Position numbers and translations under genes: made by a program
In this document: positions 25,923-34,610 of the stretch, in pieces
How the letters are laid out: every line of letters starts with the position of its first letter
Position numbering within the stretch: the first letter of the stretch is position 1
NCBI RefSeq assembly: GCF_000429485.1
Contig: NZ_KE386908.1
Coordinates: 186,001 to 250,000 of the forward strand
DNA: 64,000 nucleotides
Reading direction: 5' to 3'
Origin: Aliagarivorans marinus DSM 23064
Lineage (GTDB): Bacteria > Pseudomonadota > Gammaproteobacteria > Enterobacterales > Celerinatantimonadaceae
Notes under the pieces: model-generated
What the model was told of the DNA's origin: nothing
Databases searched by the model: none
What the model saw: the letters and a program-made list of their open reading frames with translations, nothing else

Positions 25923-26672
25923 TTAACTCTCTTGGTTTGCAAGTTGTAGCCGCAGTTCGCGCAGGCGCAGCAGCGGCAGGTTAATCAGGGATGGATTGGC
26001 GATGCGGGTGGTGGCCAGCACCTTGGCAACCCAGGCGTCGTGACAATCCGGAAGGTGGTAGAAAATCTGTTGGCCGTGGCGCGTGGTGCTCAGCAGCCCA
26101 CTTTCGCGCAGTAGCGCCAGGTGGCGCGAGGTTTTCGGCTGGCTCTCAGCCAGTGCCTGACAAAGCTCGTTCACGCTCAGGCGTTGTTCGTCCTCAATCA
26201 ACATCATGATTTGCAAACGGGTTTCGTCGCTAAGTAGCTTGAACACCTGCAGTGGCTCGAGTGATTGAGGGCGCTGTTGAATATAGGTTTGCAAGCGCTT
26301 CAGTTGCTGGCGTAGCAGCGCGGCAATGGCATCAAAGCGTGGTTGGCCTTGTTCATCGCGGGTAGAAGGCAGCTCCCAGTGCAATACCCCGGGGCTCTCG
26401 GGCAGCGACAGGCACTCTTGTTTGGCTTCGCTACACAGGGTAATCACGTAATCAAACTTCTGGGCGGGTAGGCTCTCCAGCGCTTTGCTGGTTTGATGAC
26501 TGGCCTGCAGCTCATGCTGCTGAAAGTACTGATATAGCTCGGCGGAGACTTGAGTTGCCCGTGCGCCAGCGCTGAGCGCCTTAAAGCTATCGGCAAACTC
26601 ATGGTTGCAGATGGCTTCAGCTAGCTGGGAGCGGCCAGCGTTATTGGTGCAGATAAACAGAATACTTAGCAT
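25923..26672 (-). CDS. Arsenate reductase (LMW-PTP type) - ArsR fusion
   Basis: About 249 aa in two domains. Residues about 1-130 are a thioredoxin-coupled ArsC-like domain: CTNNAGR P-loop (Cys8, Arg14) and a Cys pair seven apart in ITLCSEAKQEC, matching the Cys10/Cys82/Cys89 plan of that family. The usual WxxxDP acid region reads HWELPSTRD and is altered. Residues about 140-240 are an ArsR winged helix (LSDETRLQIMMLIEDEQRLSVNELCQALAESQPKTSRHLALLRESGLL). The classic ELCVCDLC metal site is missing: only NELC and a later PDCHD Cys remain. It is the first ars gene. I use the ATG at 26672, where the ArsC domain begins; a further in-frame ATG is at 26696. Confidence 0.85.
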   Translation of the reverse strand: MLSILFICTNNAGRSQLAEAICNHEFADSFKALSAGARATQVSAELYQYFQQHELQASHQTSKALESLPAQKFDYVITLCSEAKQECLSLPESPGVLHWELPSTRDEQGQPRFDAIAALLRQQLKRLQTYIQQRPQSLEPLQVFKLLSDETRLQIMMLIEDEQRLSVNELCQALAESQPKTSRHLALLRESGLLSTTRHGQQIFYHLPDCHDAWVAKVLATTRIANPSLINLPLLRLRELRLQLANQES

Positions 26673-26695
26673 CGCGTAACAGGAAAACCAATACA

Positions 26696-26729
26696 TTCGA
26701 AAATTCGTATATACGTTAATTCATATATG
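26696..26729. promoter_or_regulatory. Candidate ArsR operator/promoter region
   Basis: Two perfect palindromes, CGTATATACG (26706-26715) and CATATATG (26722-26729), sit in an AT-rich stretch just upstream of the arsC-arsR gene. The CATATATG element resembles sequence in known ars promoters; binding is inferred. Confidence 0.5.
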
Positions 26730-26804
26730 TTGAGCATGCAAGAGCCTTAGCACTTTCCTTTCTCCTCGTTCTTTTTCCATACGCCCCAACTTAGACGCTG
26801 CGAT

Positions 26805-26819
26805 GCACCGTTTGGGTGC
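26805..26819. promoter_or_regulatory. NtrC-type enhancer site
   Basis: GCACC-GTTTG-GGTGC: perfect 5-bp arms with the 5-bp spacing of NtrC sites. It lies about 100 bp upstream of the sigma54 element before the nitrate reductase gene. Confidence 0.65.
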
Positions 26820-26904
26820 GTGATTTGATAGTTAGCCCCCAACAACCGCGAAAAACGCATCGATTCTTATTCCTAAAGGAGTAGAAAAACCGCGCTGTTC
26901 AAGC

Positions 26905-26920
26905 TGGTTCAACATTTGCA
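26905..26920 (+). promoter_or_regulatory. Sigma54 (-24/-12) promoter of the nitrate reductase gene
   Basis: TGGTTCAACATTTGCA keeps the invariant GG and GC with 10 bp between them, as in TGGCACN5TTGCW. Transcription would start near 26932, about 80 bp before the coding region. Confidence 0.65.
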
Positions 26921-27013
26921 ATTCCCAGGGTAAACACGATGCAAAAATAGAATAGAGCGCCCTCTGCTGAGCCTTGAATAAAGGTAGTCGATGCGCGTAG
27001 CAAGGAGAGTACT

Positions 27014-29653
27014 TTGGCTGGAACCAGTTGGATTAAAACGACCTGTCCTTATTGTGGCACTGGCTGTGGGGTTGAGGCCCGCCAGCGTAGCGATGGCACC
27101 ACTCAGGTAAGAGGCGATGCCAGCCATCCCACCAACCGAGGACTACTCTGCTCAAAAGGCAGCGCCTTGGGTGAGACCGTGATTGAGCAGGGCCGACTGC
27201 GCCAAGCGATGATCAAAGGCCACCCTGAAAAGCTCGAGCGCGCCCTCGACTACGCGGCCAGCCGCTTGAGCCAGACAATCGCTGAGCATGGGCCGGATTC
27301 GGTCGCCTTTTATGTGTCGGGCCAACTGCTTACCGAAGATTACTACGTGGCCAACAAGCTGACTAAGGGCTTCATCGGCACCGCAAATATCGACTCCAAC
27401 TCCCGGCTATGTATGTCATCGGCCGTGGCTGGGCATAAGCGCGCCTTTGGCGAGGACTTGGTCCCGGCCTGTTATGACGACCTAGAGCAGGCCGATCTGG
27501 TGACCCTTATCGGCTCTAACCTGGCGTGGTGTCACCCCATCTTGTTCCAGCGCCTAAAGCAGGCCAAGTTGCAGCGTCCGGAGATGAAACTGGTGGTGAT
27601 CGACCCGCGCCGCACCGATAGCTGTGATATCGCCGACCTGCATCTGGCACTGCGACCTGGCCATGATGTGGACTTGTTCAACGGACTGCTTGCCTATCTG
27701 GCCGACCAACAGCAGTTAGACCAAGACTATATCGAACAGCACGTGGATGGTGCGATTGATGCGATAGACGCAGCCATCGCTCAAGCGGGCGATATCGAAG
27801 CCTTGGCCGAGCGCTGTGGGCTGAGCGTTGCTGAGCTTCACCAGTTCTTCCAGCTGTTCGCTGCCAGTCCCGCTTGTTTGAGCCTGTTTAGCCAAGGGGT
27901 GAACCAGAGCCACCAAGGGGTGGATAAGGTGAATGCCATCATCAACGTGCATCTGGCCACCGGCAAATTGGGTAAGCCCGGTAGCTCGGCCTTTTCCATT
28001 ACTGGCCAGCCCAATGCCATGGGGGGGCGGGAAGTGGGGGCGCTGTCGAATTTGTTAGCCGGGCATCTGGACTACACGCCCACTCACCTGAGCGCCTTAG
28101 CGGATTACTGGCAGGCGCCGCAGCTGGCACAACAGCCGGGCTTGAAAGCAGTGGATATGTTTGAGGCTTTGCATAGCGGCAAGATCAAAGCTATCTGGAT
28201 TATGGGTACCAACCCGGCAGTAAGCCTGCCCAATGCCAGTAAGATCCGCGAGGCATTGCTGGCCTGCCCACTGGTAATTGTGTCTGACTGTGTTCAGCAC
28301 ACCGATACCACCCGCTACGCCGACGTATTATTGCCTGCAGCTGGCTGGGGCGAGCGTGAAGGCACCGTAACCAACTCTGAGCGGATGCTGTCACGTCAGC
28401 GTCCTTTTGTTGAGATGCAAGGCGATACCAAGGCCGACTGGTGGCTACTCTCACAAGTGGCCAAGCGAATGGGGTTCGGCGAGGCCTTTGCCTATCAACA
28501 CGCCAGCGAGATCTTTGCCGAGCATGCCAAGCTGACCAACCTGCTGCAGGACAGTGAGCCGCGCGGGCTGGATATCTCGTTGTTGGCCGAACAAGGACAA
28601 GCGGCTTATCAAGACTTCGTGCCAGTCAGTTGGCCACTCGGCAGTGACTCGCCTCGCTTGTTCGCCGATGGCAGCTTTAGCACCGCCAACGGACGGGCCA
28701 AGATGTTGGCCTTGCAGCAGCTGGTATTGCCGCAGCCCAAACCGGGGCAGCTGCTATTGAATACCGGCCGGGTGCGCGATCAGTGGCATACCATGACCCG
28801 CACCGGCTTAGCTCCGCAGCTGGGTAGCCATAGCAGTGAACCGCTGCTGGATATCGCGCCGATTGACGCTCAATCGCTGGGGCTCAGCGATACGCAGTTA
28901 GTCAAGGTCAGCAGTGAGCAGGGCGAGTTGGTGGTGAGATTACGGGTAAGTGATGCCCAAACGCCGGGGCAGCTATTTATGCCGATCCATTGGTCTGAGC
29001 AAAACTCCAGTGTTGGCACGGTGAGCAAACTGGTCGGTGAGACCTGTGATCCGCTCTCGGGTCAGCCTGCCGCGAAGTACAGTGTGGTGGAACTCGCCGC
29101 GCTTGAGTTTTTATCTGAGGGGAGCGTGCTTAGCCGTGAGGCTATCGATGGGCGCCGCTTTGCGTCAGATATCTATTGGTGCGAGCAAAAGCTGCCTGAG
29201 GGCTACCTCTATACCTTGGCCAGTGTGCAAAGCCCGGCAGAGTTCTATCAGTCGCTCAAAGTCATGCTGACCGAGAATGGCAGTCAAACCCTCGATTATC
29301 GTGACGATGCTAAGCAGCAGTATCGCTGTGCGGCGATTACCGGCAGTGGCCTGGCGTTTAGCTTTGAGCTGCAAGCCTATGCCAGCCAAGGCGATCAAGC
29401 CTGGCTGGAGTCTCTGTTAAACCAGCCTGTATCAGAGCAAGTGCAGCGCGGGATCCTCGCAGGTACTAGTCCAGAGCCCTCACTGGGCAAGGTGGTGTGT
29501 GCCTGTCATCAGGTGCGCGAAGGGACCATCGAGCAGTGTATCGAGCAAGGTGCTGATAGTGTAGAAGCGATTGGTAGAAGCTGTAGCGCTGGCACCAACT
29601 GTGGCTCTTGTGTGTCACAGTTGAAAACCATGCTAAATCGAGAGGTCGCCTAG
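27014..29653 (+). CDS. nasA: Assimilatory nitrate reductase, catalytic subunit
   Basis: NasA reduces nitrate to nitrite in the cytoplasm with a bis-MGD molybdenum centre. The 879-aa protein starts with a [4Fe-4S] site, CPYCGTGC plus LLCSKG (Cys11, 14, 18, 46). NSRLCMSSA carries the likely Mo-ligand Cys, and GRVRDQWHTMTRTG is in the C-terminal cofactor domain. The last about 60 residues are a BFD-like [2Fe-2S] domain (CACHQ...CSAGTNCGSC), typical of one NasA subtype. Start is TTG at 27014, 6 bp after AAGGAG. NtrC and sigma54 sites upstream fit nitrogen control. No nitrite reductase or nitrate transporter gene is in the window. Confidence 0.93.
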   Translation: MAGTSWIKTTCPYCGTGCGVEARQRSDGTTQVRGDASHPTNRGLLCSKGSALGETVIEQGRLRQAMIKGHPEKLERALDYAASRLSQTIAEHGPDSVAFYVSGQLLTEDYYVANKLTKGFIGTANIDSNSRLCMSSAVAGHKRAFGEDLVPACYDDLEQADLVTLIGSNLAWCHPILFQRLKQAKLQRPEMKLVVIDPRRTDSCDIADLHLALRPGHDVDLFNGLLAYLADQQQLDQDYIEQHVDGAIDAIDAAIAQAGDIEALAERCGLSVAELHQFFQLFAASPACLSLFSQGVNQSHQGVDKVNAIINVHLATGKLGKPGSSAFSITGQPNAMGGREVGALSNLLAGHLDYTPTHLSALADYWQAPQLAQQPGLKAVDMFEALHSGKIKAIWIMGTNPAVSLPNASKIREALLACPLVIVSDCVQHTDTTRYADVLLPAAGWGEREGTVTNSERMLSRQRPFVEMQGDTKADWWLLSQVAKRMGFGEAFAYQHASEIFAEHAKLTNLLQDSEPRGLDISLLAEQGQAAYQDFVPVSWPLGSDSPRLFADGSFSTANGRAKMLALQQLVLPQPKPGQLLLNTGRVRDQWHTMTRTGLAPQLGSHSSEPLLDIAPIDAQSLGLSDTQLVKVSSEQGELVVRLRVSDAQTPGQLFMPIHWSEQNSSVGTVSKLVGETCDPLSGQPAAKYSVVELAALEFLSEGSVLSREAIDGRRFASDIYWCEQKLPEGYLYTLASVQSPAEFYQSLKVMLTENGSQTLDYRDDAKQQYRCAAITGSGLAFSFELQAYASQGDQAWLESLLNQPVSEQVQRGILAGTSPEPSLGKVVCACHQVREGTIEQCIEQGADSVEAIGRSCSAGTNCGSCVSQLKTMLNREVA

Positions 29654-29663
29654 GGCCGAGGCC

Positions 29664-30623
29664 CTAGGGATCTTCCCGTGTAGCTGCTTGATGGGCGTTG
29701 GTGAGATACTCGGGGTGACTGCTTTCCTCGTTAAGCTGTTCGTTAGAGAGCTCGTTGCAGAGCGTCTCTTTCGCGGGCGTCTTATCTTGCTTGCGGTTGG
29801 CCAGCCACAGTAGCGGCGCGATAATACACAGCGCGCCTAGTAGCAGGCTGGCATCCAAGGATTCCCCAAAGGCCAACACACCGACCACGATGGCGCCCAA
29901 TAGGCCAGTGTACTCCGCGCCAGCAATCTTATTGCTCTCGGCGCTGCGGTAGGCCAGCACACAACTACCGGCATAGATCAGAATGCACACGGTAGACAGA
30001 CTAGCGCTGATAAACAGCTGCCAATCCCAGCTATGTCCTTCAGCAAAACTCAGCGCGGCGGTGCTCGGTAGCCCCATCAGGTTAGTCAGTAGCAGCACCA
30101 TCACCACATTCTGTTGGGTCGGAATACGTGGGATCAGCAGGTTATTCAATGCCAAGGTTAACGCGACACCTAGTGCAGCTATGGCCGCCGGGTTGAGCTC
30201 GGTAGGCTTCACAATCACCAACACGCCGAGAAAGCCTATCAGGGCTGCCAGCCAGGCGCTGAGCGATAGCTTCTCGCGATTTATCCAGATCCCCAGCGGC
30301 AACATCATCAGCGGCGCGGAGTAGAAAATCGCGTTGGCGGTGGCCAGCGGCAGGTTGTTGAGCACGTAAATCATCAAACCGGCGCCAGCCAGCCAGATGT
30401 GCGAGCGTAGCAGGTGCCAGCGCAGCCCCAGCGGCCCGCGATAACGGGGGATCCACAACAGGCAAGGCAACAGCAGCAATACCGCACTTAACTGGCGGTA
30501 GAAAACAAACTGATAAACCGCCTCTTGGTTATTGGCCAGCTTGACCACGACATCGGAAAACACCGCGATTTGGTTGCCGACAACCAGTAATAACATCGCT
30601 GCGCCTAAACTGAGTGGCTTCAC
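29664..30623 (-). CDS. EamA/DMT family transporter
   Basis: The 319-aa inner-membrane protein has ten predicted helices in two EamA repeats (for example FYRQLSAVLLLLPCLLWIP and the second half from about residue 150), plus a charged, hydrophilic 45-residue C-terminal tail (ANRKQDKTPAKETLCNELSNEQLNEESSHPEY). DMT carriers export amino acids, nucleosides or other metabolites; the substrate is unknown. The start is a GTG with a G-rich site just upstream. It is divergent from a LysR regulator, which may control it. Confidence 0.83.
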   Translation of the reverse strand: MKPLSLGAAMLLLVVGNQIAVFSDVVVKLANNQEAVYQFVFYRQLSAVLLLLPCLLWIPRYRGPLGLRWHLLRSHIWLAGAGLMIYVLNNLPLATANAIFYSAPLMMLPLGIWINREKLSLSAWLAALIGFLGVLVIVKPTELNPAAIAALGVALTLALNNLLIPRIPTQQNVVMVLLLTNLMGLPSTAALSFAEGHSWDWQLFISASLSTVCILIYAGSCVLAYRSAESNKIAGAEYTGLLGAIVVGVLAFGESLDASLLLGALCIIAPLLWLANRKQDKTPAKETLCNELSNEQLNEESSHPEYLTNAHQAATREDP

Positions 30624-30728
30624 CCGTCCCCCTTGAATACTGTCGACTGAAAGCAGACCGATACTGTATCTCTGCTTTACGATGAATCATAATGATGAAT
30701 ATTATTTTTAGTATGAGATATTTGGATA

Positions 30729-31646
30729 ATGAGGTTGCCACCGCTGCGGGCTATCCAGTACTTCGAGCAGGTTGCTCGGCTAAATAGCTTTTCTCAGGCT
30801 GCACAGAACCTGCACGTGACCCAAAGTGCGGTGAGCCACCAGATCCGTTTGCTGGAGGATTACTTGGGGCATAGCCTGTTTGTGCGTCAGGGACGGCGGC
30901 TCAGCCTGACGCCTTTGGGTGAGCGTTACTATGATGAGATCAGCCAAGCACTGCACGGTATCGCCAAGGCCAGTCAACAGATTGTCGAGGGTAGCCGGGG
31001 CGACTTGCGTCTGGCTATTTATTCATCCTTGGCGGTGAAGTGGTTGATCCCGCGGCTGGGAGATTTCAAGAATCAGCATCCCGAGATCAACCTGAGCCTG
31101 AACATGGTCGCCGATGATCCGACCATCTCCGATCAGCTGGCTGACTGCTTTGTCACGATCAGCCCTCCGTCACGTGATGCGGTGGTCGAATACCTCTACA
31201 AAGAGCGGCTCTACCCGATGTGTTCACCCAAGCTGTGGCAGCGCCTACAAGGAAAGGCCTTGCCCGATGCTCTGTGGCAAGAGAACTTGCTAACAGTGCA
31301 GAGCACCTTCCCCGAGGGGCGCTTTGCTGAAGATTGGCAACTGTGGTGTGAGCAGGGCGGCTTTAGCTGGCCGAAATCACCGCAGCTGACCCAGTTTAGC
31401 CATATGCTGCTGGCCACCGAGGCGGCGCGTTATGACCAAGGCATCGCCTTTATCAATCCCTATTTTCTCGATGAGCCTGAATATCACCAACCCTTGGTAC
31501 GCCTGCCGATGCACGACTTGGTGACTGGCGACAGCTTCTATTTTGTCTATAAAAGTAAGTTGCGTAACCGGGCGGATATTCGGGCACTGGGGTTGTGGCT
31601 TAAGCAGCAATGCTATCTCGATCTGCCACAAAGTGCAGCGGAGTAG
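30729..31646 (+). CDS. LysR family transcriptional regulator, GcvA-like
   Basis: The 305-aa LysR protein has the GcvA-type start MRLPPLRAIQYFEQVARLNSFSQAAQNLHVTQSAVSHQIRLLEDYLGHSLFVRQGRRLSLTPLG, with a complete winged helix, then a periplasmic-binding-like effector domain from about residue 90. GcvA-like regulators act on amino-acid genes; none are nearby. It is divergent from the EamA transporter with a 105-bp space, so that gene is the likely target. Confidence 0.88.
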   Translation: MRLPPLRAIQYFEQVARLNSFSQAAQNLHVTQSAVSHQIRLLEDYLGHSLFVRQGRRLSLTPLGERYYDEISQALHGIAKASQQIVEGSRGDLRLAIYSSLAVKWLIPRLGDFKNQHPEINLSLNMVADDPTISDQLADCFVTISPPSRDAVVEYLYKERLYPMCSPKLWQRLQGKALPDALWQENLLTVQSTFPEGRFAEDWQLWCEQGGFSWPKSPQLTQFSHMLLATEAARYDQGIAFINPYFLDEPEYHQPLVRLPMHDLVTGDSFYFVYKSKLRNRADIRALGLWLKQQCYLDLPQSAAE

Positions 31647-31653
31647 ACTGTGA

Positions 31654-31680
31654 ACAAAAAGCCCCGATTTACGGGGCTCT
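31654..31680 (-). terminator. Intrinsic terminator of the second glgC gene
   Basis: On the minus strand GAGCCCCG, loop TAAAT, CGGGGC, then TTTTTGTT. It lies just after the stop of the second glgC and next to the convergent LysR gene. Confidence 0.85.
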
Positions 31681-31706
31681 GATGAAGGTAGATTGATGGC
31701 TTGTGG

Positions 31707-32960
31707 CTACTCGAACATATCTCGGGTAACCAACACCACGCCTTTTTCAGAGCAAACAAAACGCTGTTTGTCTATCTCGGGATCGTAACCAATCACGGTA
31801 TTGTCTGGCACCACGCAGTCTTCGCCGATGATTACCCGGCGTAGGCGACAGTTTTTGCCGACAGTGGCACCCTCCAAAGCAATCACCTCATCTAGTTCCG
31901 AGCGCTCTTCCACGCGCACATCGATGGATAACAGACTGCGGTTCACTTTCGCACCTGAGACGATCACACCTGCTGCGATCAATGAATCGGTGGCATAACC
32001 GCAGCGTTGTTCTTCGTTAAATACGAACTTGGCACCAGGACGTTGCTTCTGCTCGGTGATAACTGGCCAGTCGCGATCATAGAGATCCAACTCTGGATCG
32101 GGATCTAGTAGGTCGATATTTGCCGCGAAAAACTCATCCAAGTTGCCCACATCACGCCAGTAGGCGGTACGTCCGGGGTGGCCGGGGGCAGAGAACACAT
32201 AACCAAAGACTTTGCGGTCCTTTAGCATCTCTGGAATCACGTTGTGGCCAAAGTCGTGGGCGTAGCCAGGCTTAAGTAGGCCTTGGCGCAGCTCTTCATC
32301 CAGCACGTCCATATTGAAGATGTAAATGCCCATAGAGACCAGTGCATCTTCTGGGTGGCCTGGATCGGGTTTGGGGTTTTTCGGCTTCTCTTCGAAATCC
32401 ACGATACGGCCACTATCATCCAGTCCCATGACCCCAAACGAAGACGCTTGAGAGAGGGGTTTGCGAATACAGGCTACGGTGACATCGGCATCATTCTCCG
32501 CATGGAAGTTGATCATCCGCGAATAGTCCATCTTATAGATGTGGTCACCGCCGAGGATCAATACCCGGTCAAAACGGTCATGATCGATGATATCCAGATT
32601 TTGATAGACCGCATCGGCAGTGCCGCGATACCAGTTCTCTCCGGTACGCTGCTGCGCCGGAATGATCGAGACCCCTTCTTTCAAGGAGGGACTAAGCATT
32701 TGCCAACCGGCTTGAAGATGCATAATGAGCTGGTGGGCCATGTACTGGGTCAGCACCCCCACGTTGCGGACCCCTGAATTTACACAGTTGGATAAGGTGA
32801 AATCAATAATGCGATATTTGCCGCCAAAGCTGACGGCAGGCTTCGCTACTTTATTGGTGAGATTCTTAAGGCGAGTGCCCTTGCCGCCGGCGAGAACCAA
32901 GGCAACGGTACGGCGAACCAAGCGGTTACTGGAGGTATGCGAATAACGGTTTTCAGACAT
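31707..32960 (-). CDS. glgC: Glucose-1-phosphate adenylyltransferase (copy 2)
   Basis: A second ADP-glucose pyrophosphorylase, 417 aa from the ATG at 32960 (AAGGGAG 7 bp upstream). The active-site loop LVLAGGKGTRLKNLTNKVAKPAVSFGGKYRIIDF is intact; compared with copy 1 the loop uses GGKGTRL and the N-terminus is longer (MSENRYSHTSSNRLVRRT), the region that holds activator-binding residues in this family. It stands alone rather than in a glg operon. The two isoforms probably respond to different metabolites. A LacI-family-like operator lies about 210 bp upstream. Confidence 0.93.
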   Translation of the reverse strand: MSENRYSHTSSNRLVRRTVALVLAGGKGTRLKNLTNKVAKPAVSFGGKYRIIDFTLSNCVNSGVRNVGVLTQYMAHQLIMHLQAGWQMLSPSLKEGVSIIPAQQRTGENWYRGTADAVYQNLDIIDHDRFDRVLILGGDHIYKMDYSRMINFHAENDADVTVACIRKPLSQASSFGVMGLDDSGRIVDFEEKPKNPKPDPGHPEDALVSMGIYIFNMDVLDEELRQGLLKPGYAHDFGHNVIPEMLKDRKVFGYVFSAPGHPGRTAYWRDVGNLDEFFAANIDLLDPDPELDLYDRDWPVITEQKQRPGAKFVFNEEQRCGYATDSLIAAGVIVSGAKVNRSLLSIDVRVEERSELDEVIALEGATVGKNCRLRRVIIGEDCVVPDNTVIGYDPEIDKQRFVCSEKGVVLVTRDMFE

Positions 32961-33165
32961 GTGATTACTCCCTTTCACTTATCGTAACTGCAAAAATAAA
33001 GTGTCTGAAGCAGCGATGAGTGCAGATCTAAATGCAAACATAGGGCGGGCAAAACGCCTTACATACAGATTACCTCGCTACTGTATGACTGAATTGCTTA
33101 AAACAAGTTAAAACATCGTTACTGGCTCGGAGCTTTTATCTTATTTGTGAAAAGGCCCACAGTTT

Positions 33166-33179
33166 TGCAAGCGTTTTCA
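33166..33179. promoter_or_regulatory. LacI-family operator-like site upstream of second glgC
   Basis: TGCAAGCGTTTTCA differs at one position from TGWAANCGNTNWCA and resembles the site before glgCA (10324-10337). It is far upstream (about 205 bp from the ATG), so control from here is less certain. Confidence 0.35.
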
Positions 33180-33195
33180 GTGACAGCTTATTTTA

Positions 33196-33213
33196 ATTGA
33201 CTTGTAAGTCAAT
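33196..33213. repeat. Perfect 8-bp-arm inverted repeat
   Basis: ATTGACTT-GT-AAGTCAAT lies between the second glgC and the thioesterase gene. It is AT-rich and has no T-run after it, so an operator is more likely than a terminator. Confidence 0.6.
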
Positions 33214-33243
33214 AGGTTGTGTGAACAGCTTGTGAACTGAGTA

Positions 33244-33780
33244 TCATCCACCGATAGCATCTTGACGTTTTTGCCGCAGTAGATCGCGCCATTTATGAAT
33301 TCTTTCTGGCAACTCAGGAGATATGTTTTGTTCGCCTGATCGGTGAGTGACCTGCTGCATGCTGAGTACTTTACCCTTACTCAGGAACACCCCGCGCACG
33401 AGTATGCTGGCTTGAAGTGTTTCACCTTTCAAAAACCGATGCTCGAAATACCAATACTTCTCGTCCCAACCGAGTAGCTCGGTTTCCATCTCAAAGCGGG
33501 CCATTGGCGCAAGGGGGCGAATATAGGTGACCACTTGGGCGTTCACTACGCCCGCCCAGCGCAGCTTGAGCGCGCTACGGCCAAAACGTGTGGTCAGTAA
33601 AAAGTTGAGCCGACCTAGATCACCGAAACCTAGATAACGCGAGTTAGTGAGATGCAGATTGATATCGCAGTCGTGGGGCCACACTCGAAAGTGCAGCCGC
33701 TGCGAGTCGAGCATTGCATTGGTATCGCGACGTAGTAGTTGTCGCATGATTAGCCAGAGAAAGCGCAGGTAGAGGTTCAT
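33244..33780 (-). CDS. Acyl-CoA thioesterase-like protein (Them6-like hotdog fold)
   Basis: The 178-aa protein has the hotdog signature RVWPHDCDINLHLTNSRYLGFGDLGR (about residues 32-57), with the family D-x-N-x-H-N/T-x-Y pattern, and a hydrophobic basic N-terminal helix MNLYLRFLWLIMRQLLRR that may attach it to membrane. Such thioesterases hydrolyse acyl-CoA; the substrate length is unknown. I use the ATG at 33780; the frame continues to a TTG at 33810 with a weaker context. It is 63 bp downstream of the TRIC-like gene on the same strand. Confidence 0.75.
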   Translation of the reverse strand: MNLYLRFLWLIMRQLLRRDTNAMLDSQRLHFRVWPHDCDINLHLTNSRYLGFGDLGRLNFLLTTRFGRSALKLRWAGVVNAQVVTYIRPLAPMARFEMETELLGWDEKYWYFEHRFLKGETLQASILVRGVFLSKGKVLSMQQVTHRSGEQNISPELPERIHKWRDLLRQKRQDAIGG

Positions 33781-33843
33781 GGTACGAGTCGATAAACGGT
33801 TGTTTATCAAACAGGTACCATGTGGCTGGACGGCAAACCAGCA

Positions 33844-34509
33844 CTAATTGAGGTTTTTGTACTTCTGTTTGCGGATTTCGCGGTTTTGCAGGCGGGATAG
33901 CTTGTAGTGAGGAAAGCGCAGATCCAGCTCAAACGCCAGTACCCGAAGTGCAAAGGCTGCCGCACTGGCGAGCAAAATGGCACTGATCTCTTCTACGCCA
34001 AGATATTGGAGCGCGACATAACTGGCACTGCCAAGCAAGCAAGCGGTCACATAGATCTCTGGCTCGAAAATCATCAGTTTTTGTTGCAGCATCATATCGC
34101 GGATTGCAGAGCCCAACGTGGAGGTCATCACGCCCATCAAGATAGCTACGGAGATAGGTGCGTTGTAATCAAGGGCCTTAATGGTGCCGAGTACCGCAAA
34201 CATGGCGATACTGGCGGCGTCGATCCACTGCAGCACCCGGTCAATCTGTACCACACGATGGGCGAAGAAGTAGGTCATCGCAGAACCCACCACGCAGACG
34301 ACCAGATAGCGTTGGTCCGCGACCCAAAAAACTTGCTCAGTATTGAGCAGTAGATCGCGAAACGTACCACCGCCAATCCCGGTTACTGTACCCACAAAGA
34401 TAAAGGCCAGAATGTCGAGCTCACGCTTAGCCGCCGCCAATGCGCCCGACAGCGCAAAGAAAAACACAGCAACTAAACCGATTAAATAGATAGCGGAATG
34501 AAAATCCAA
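33844..34509 (-). CDS. TRIC-type cation channel family protein (UPF0126)
   Basis: The 221-aa inner-membrane protein has about seven helices in two Gly-rich repeats: FFALSGALAAAKRELDILAFIFVGTVTGIGGGTFRDLLL in the first and the matching ISVAILMGVMTSTLGSAIRDMML in the second. This is the UPF0126/YicG-YadS family, related to trimeric intracellular cation channels. An ion or glycine transport role has been suggested for members; nothing here decides it. It probably forms a two-gene unit with the thioesterase. Confidence 0.85.
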   Translation of the reverse strand: MDFHSAIYLIGLVAVFFFALSGALAAAKRELDILAFIFVGTVTGIGGGTFRDLLLNTEQVFWVADQRYLVVCVVGSAMTYFFAHRVVQIDRVLQWIDAASIAMFAVLGTIKALDYNAPISVAILMGVMTSTLGSAIRDMMLQQKLMIFEPEIYVTACLLGSASYVALQYLGVEEISAILLASAAAFALRVLAFELDLRFPHYKLSRLQNREIRKQKYKNLN

Positions 34510-34610
34510 TGTGGCAACCCCCAGAAAAATCGGGCGCTAGTATATACGCAAGTCAAAGGGATATATACAGGGTGAATAGGAGCCCCTCACAGTAAAATGT
34601 GGGGTTAGAG

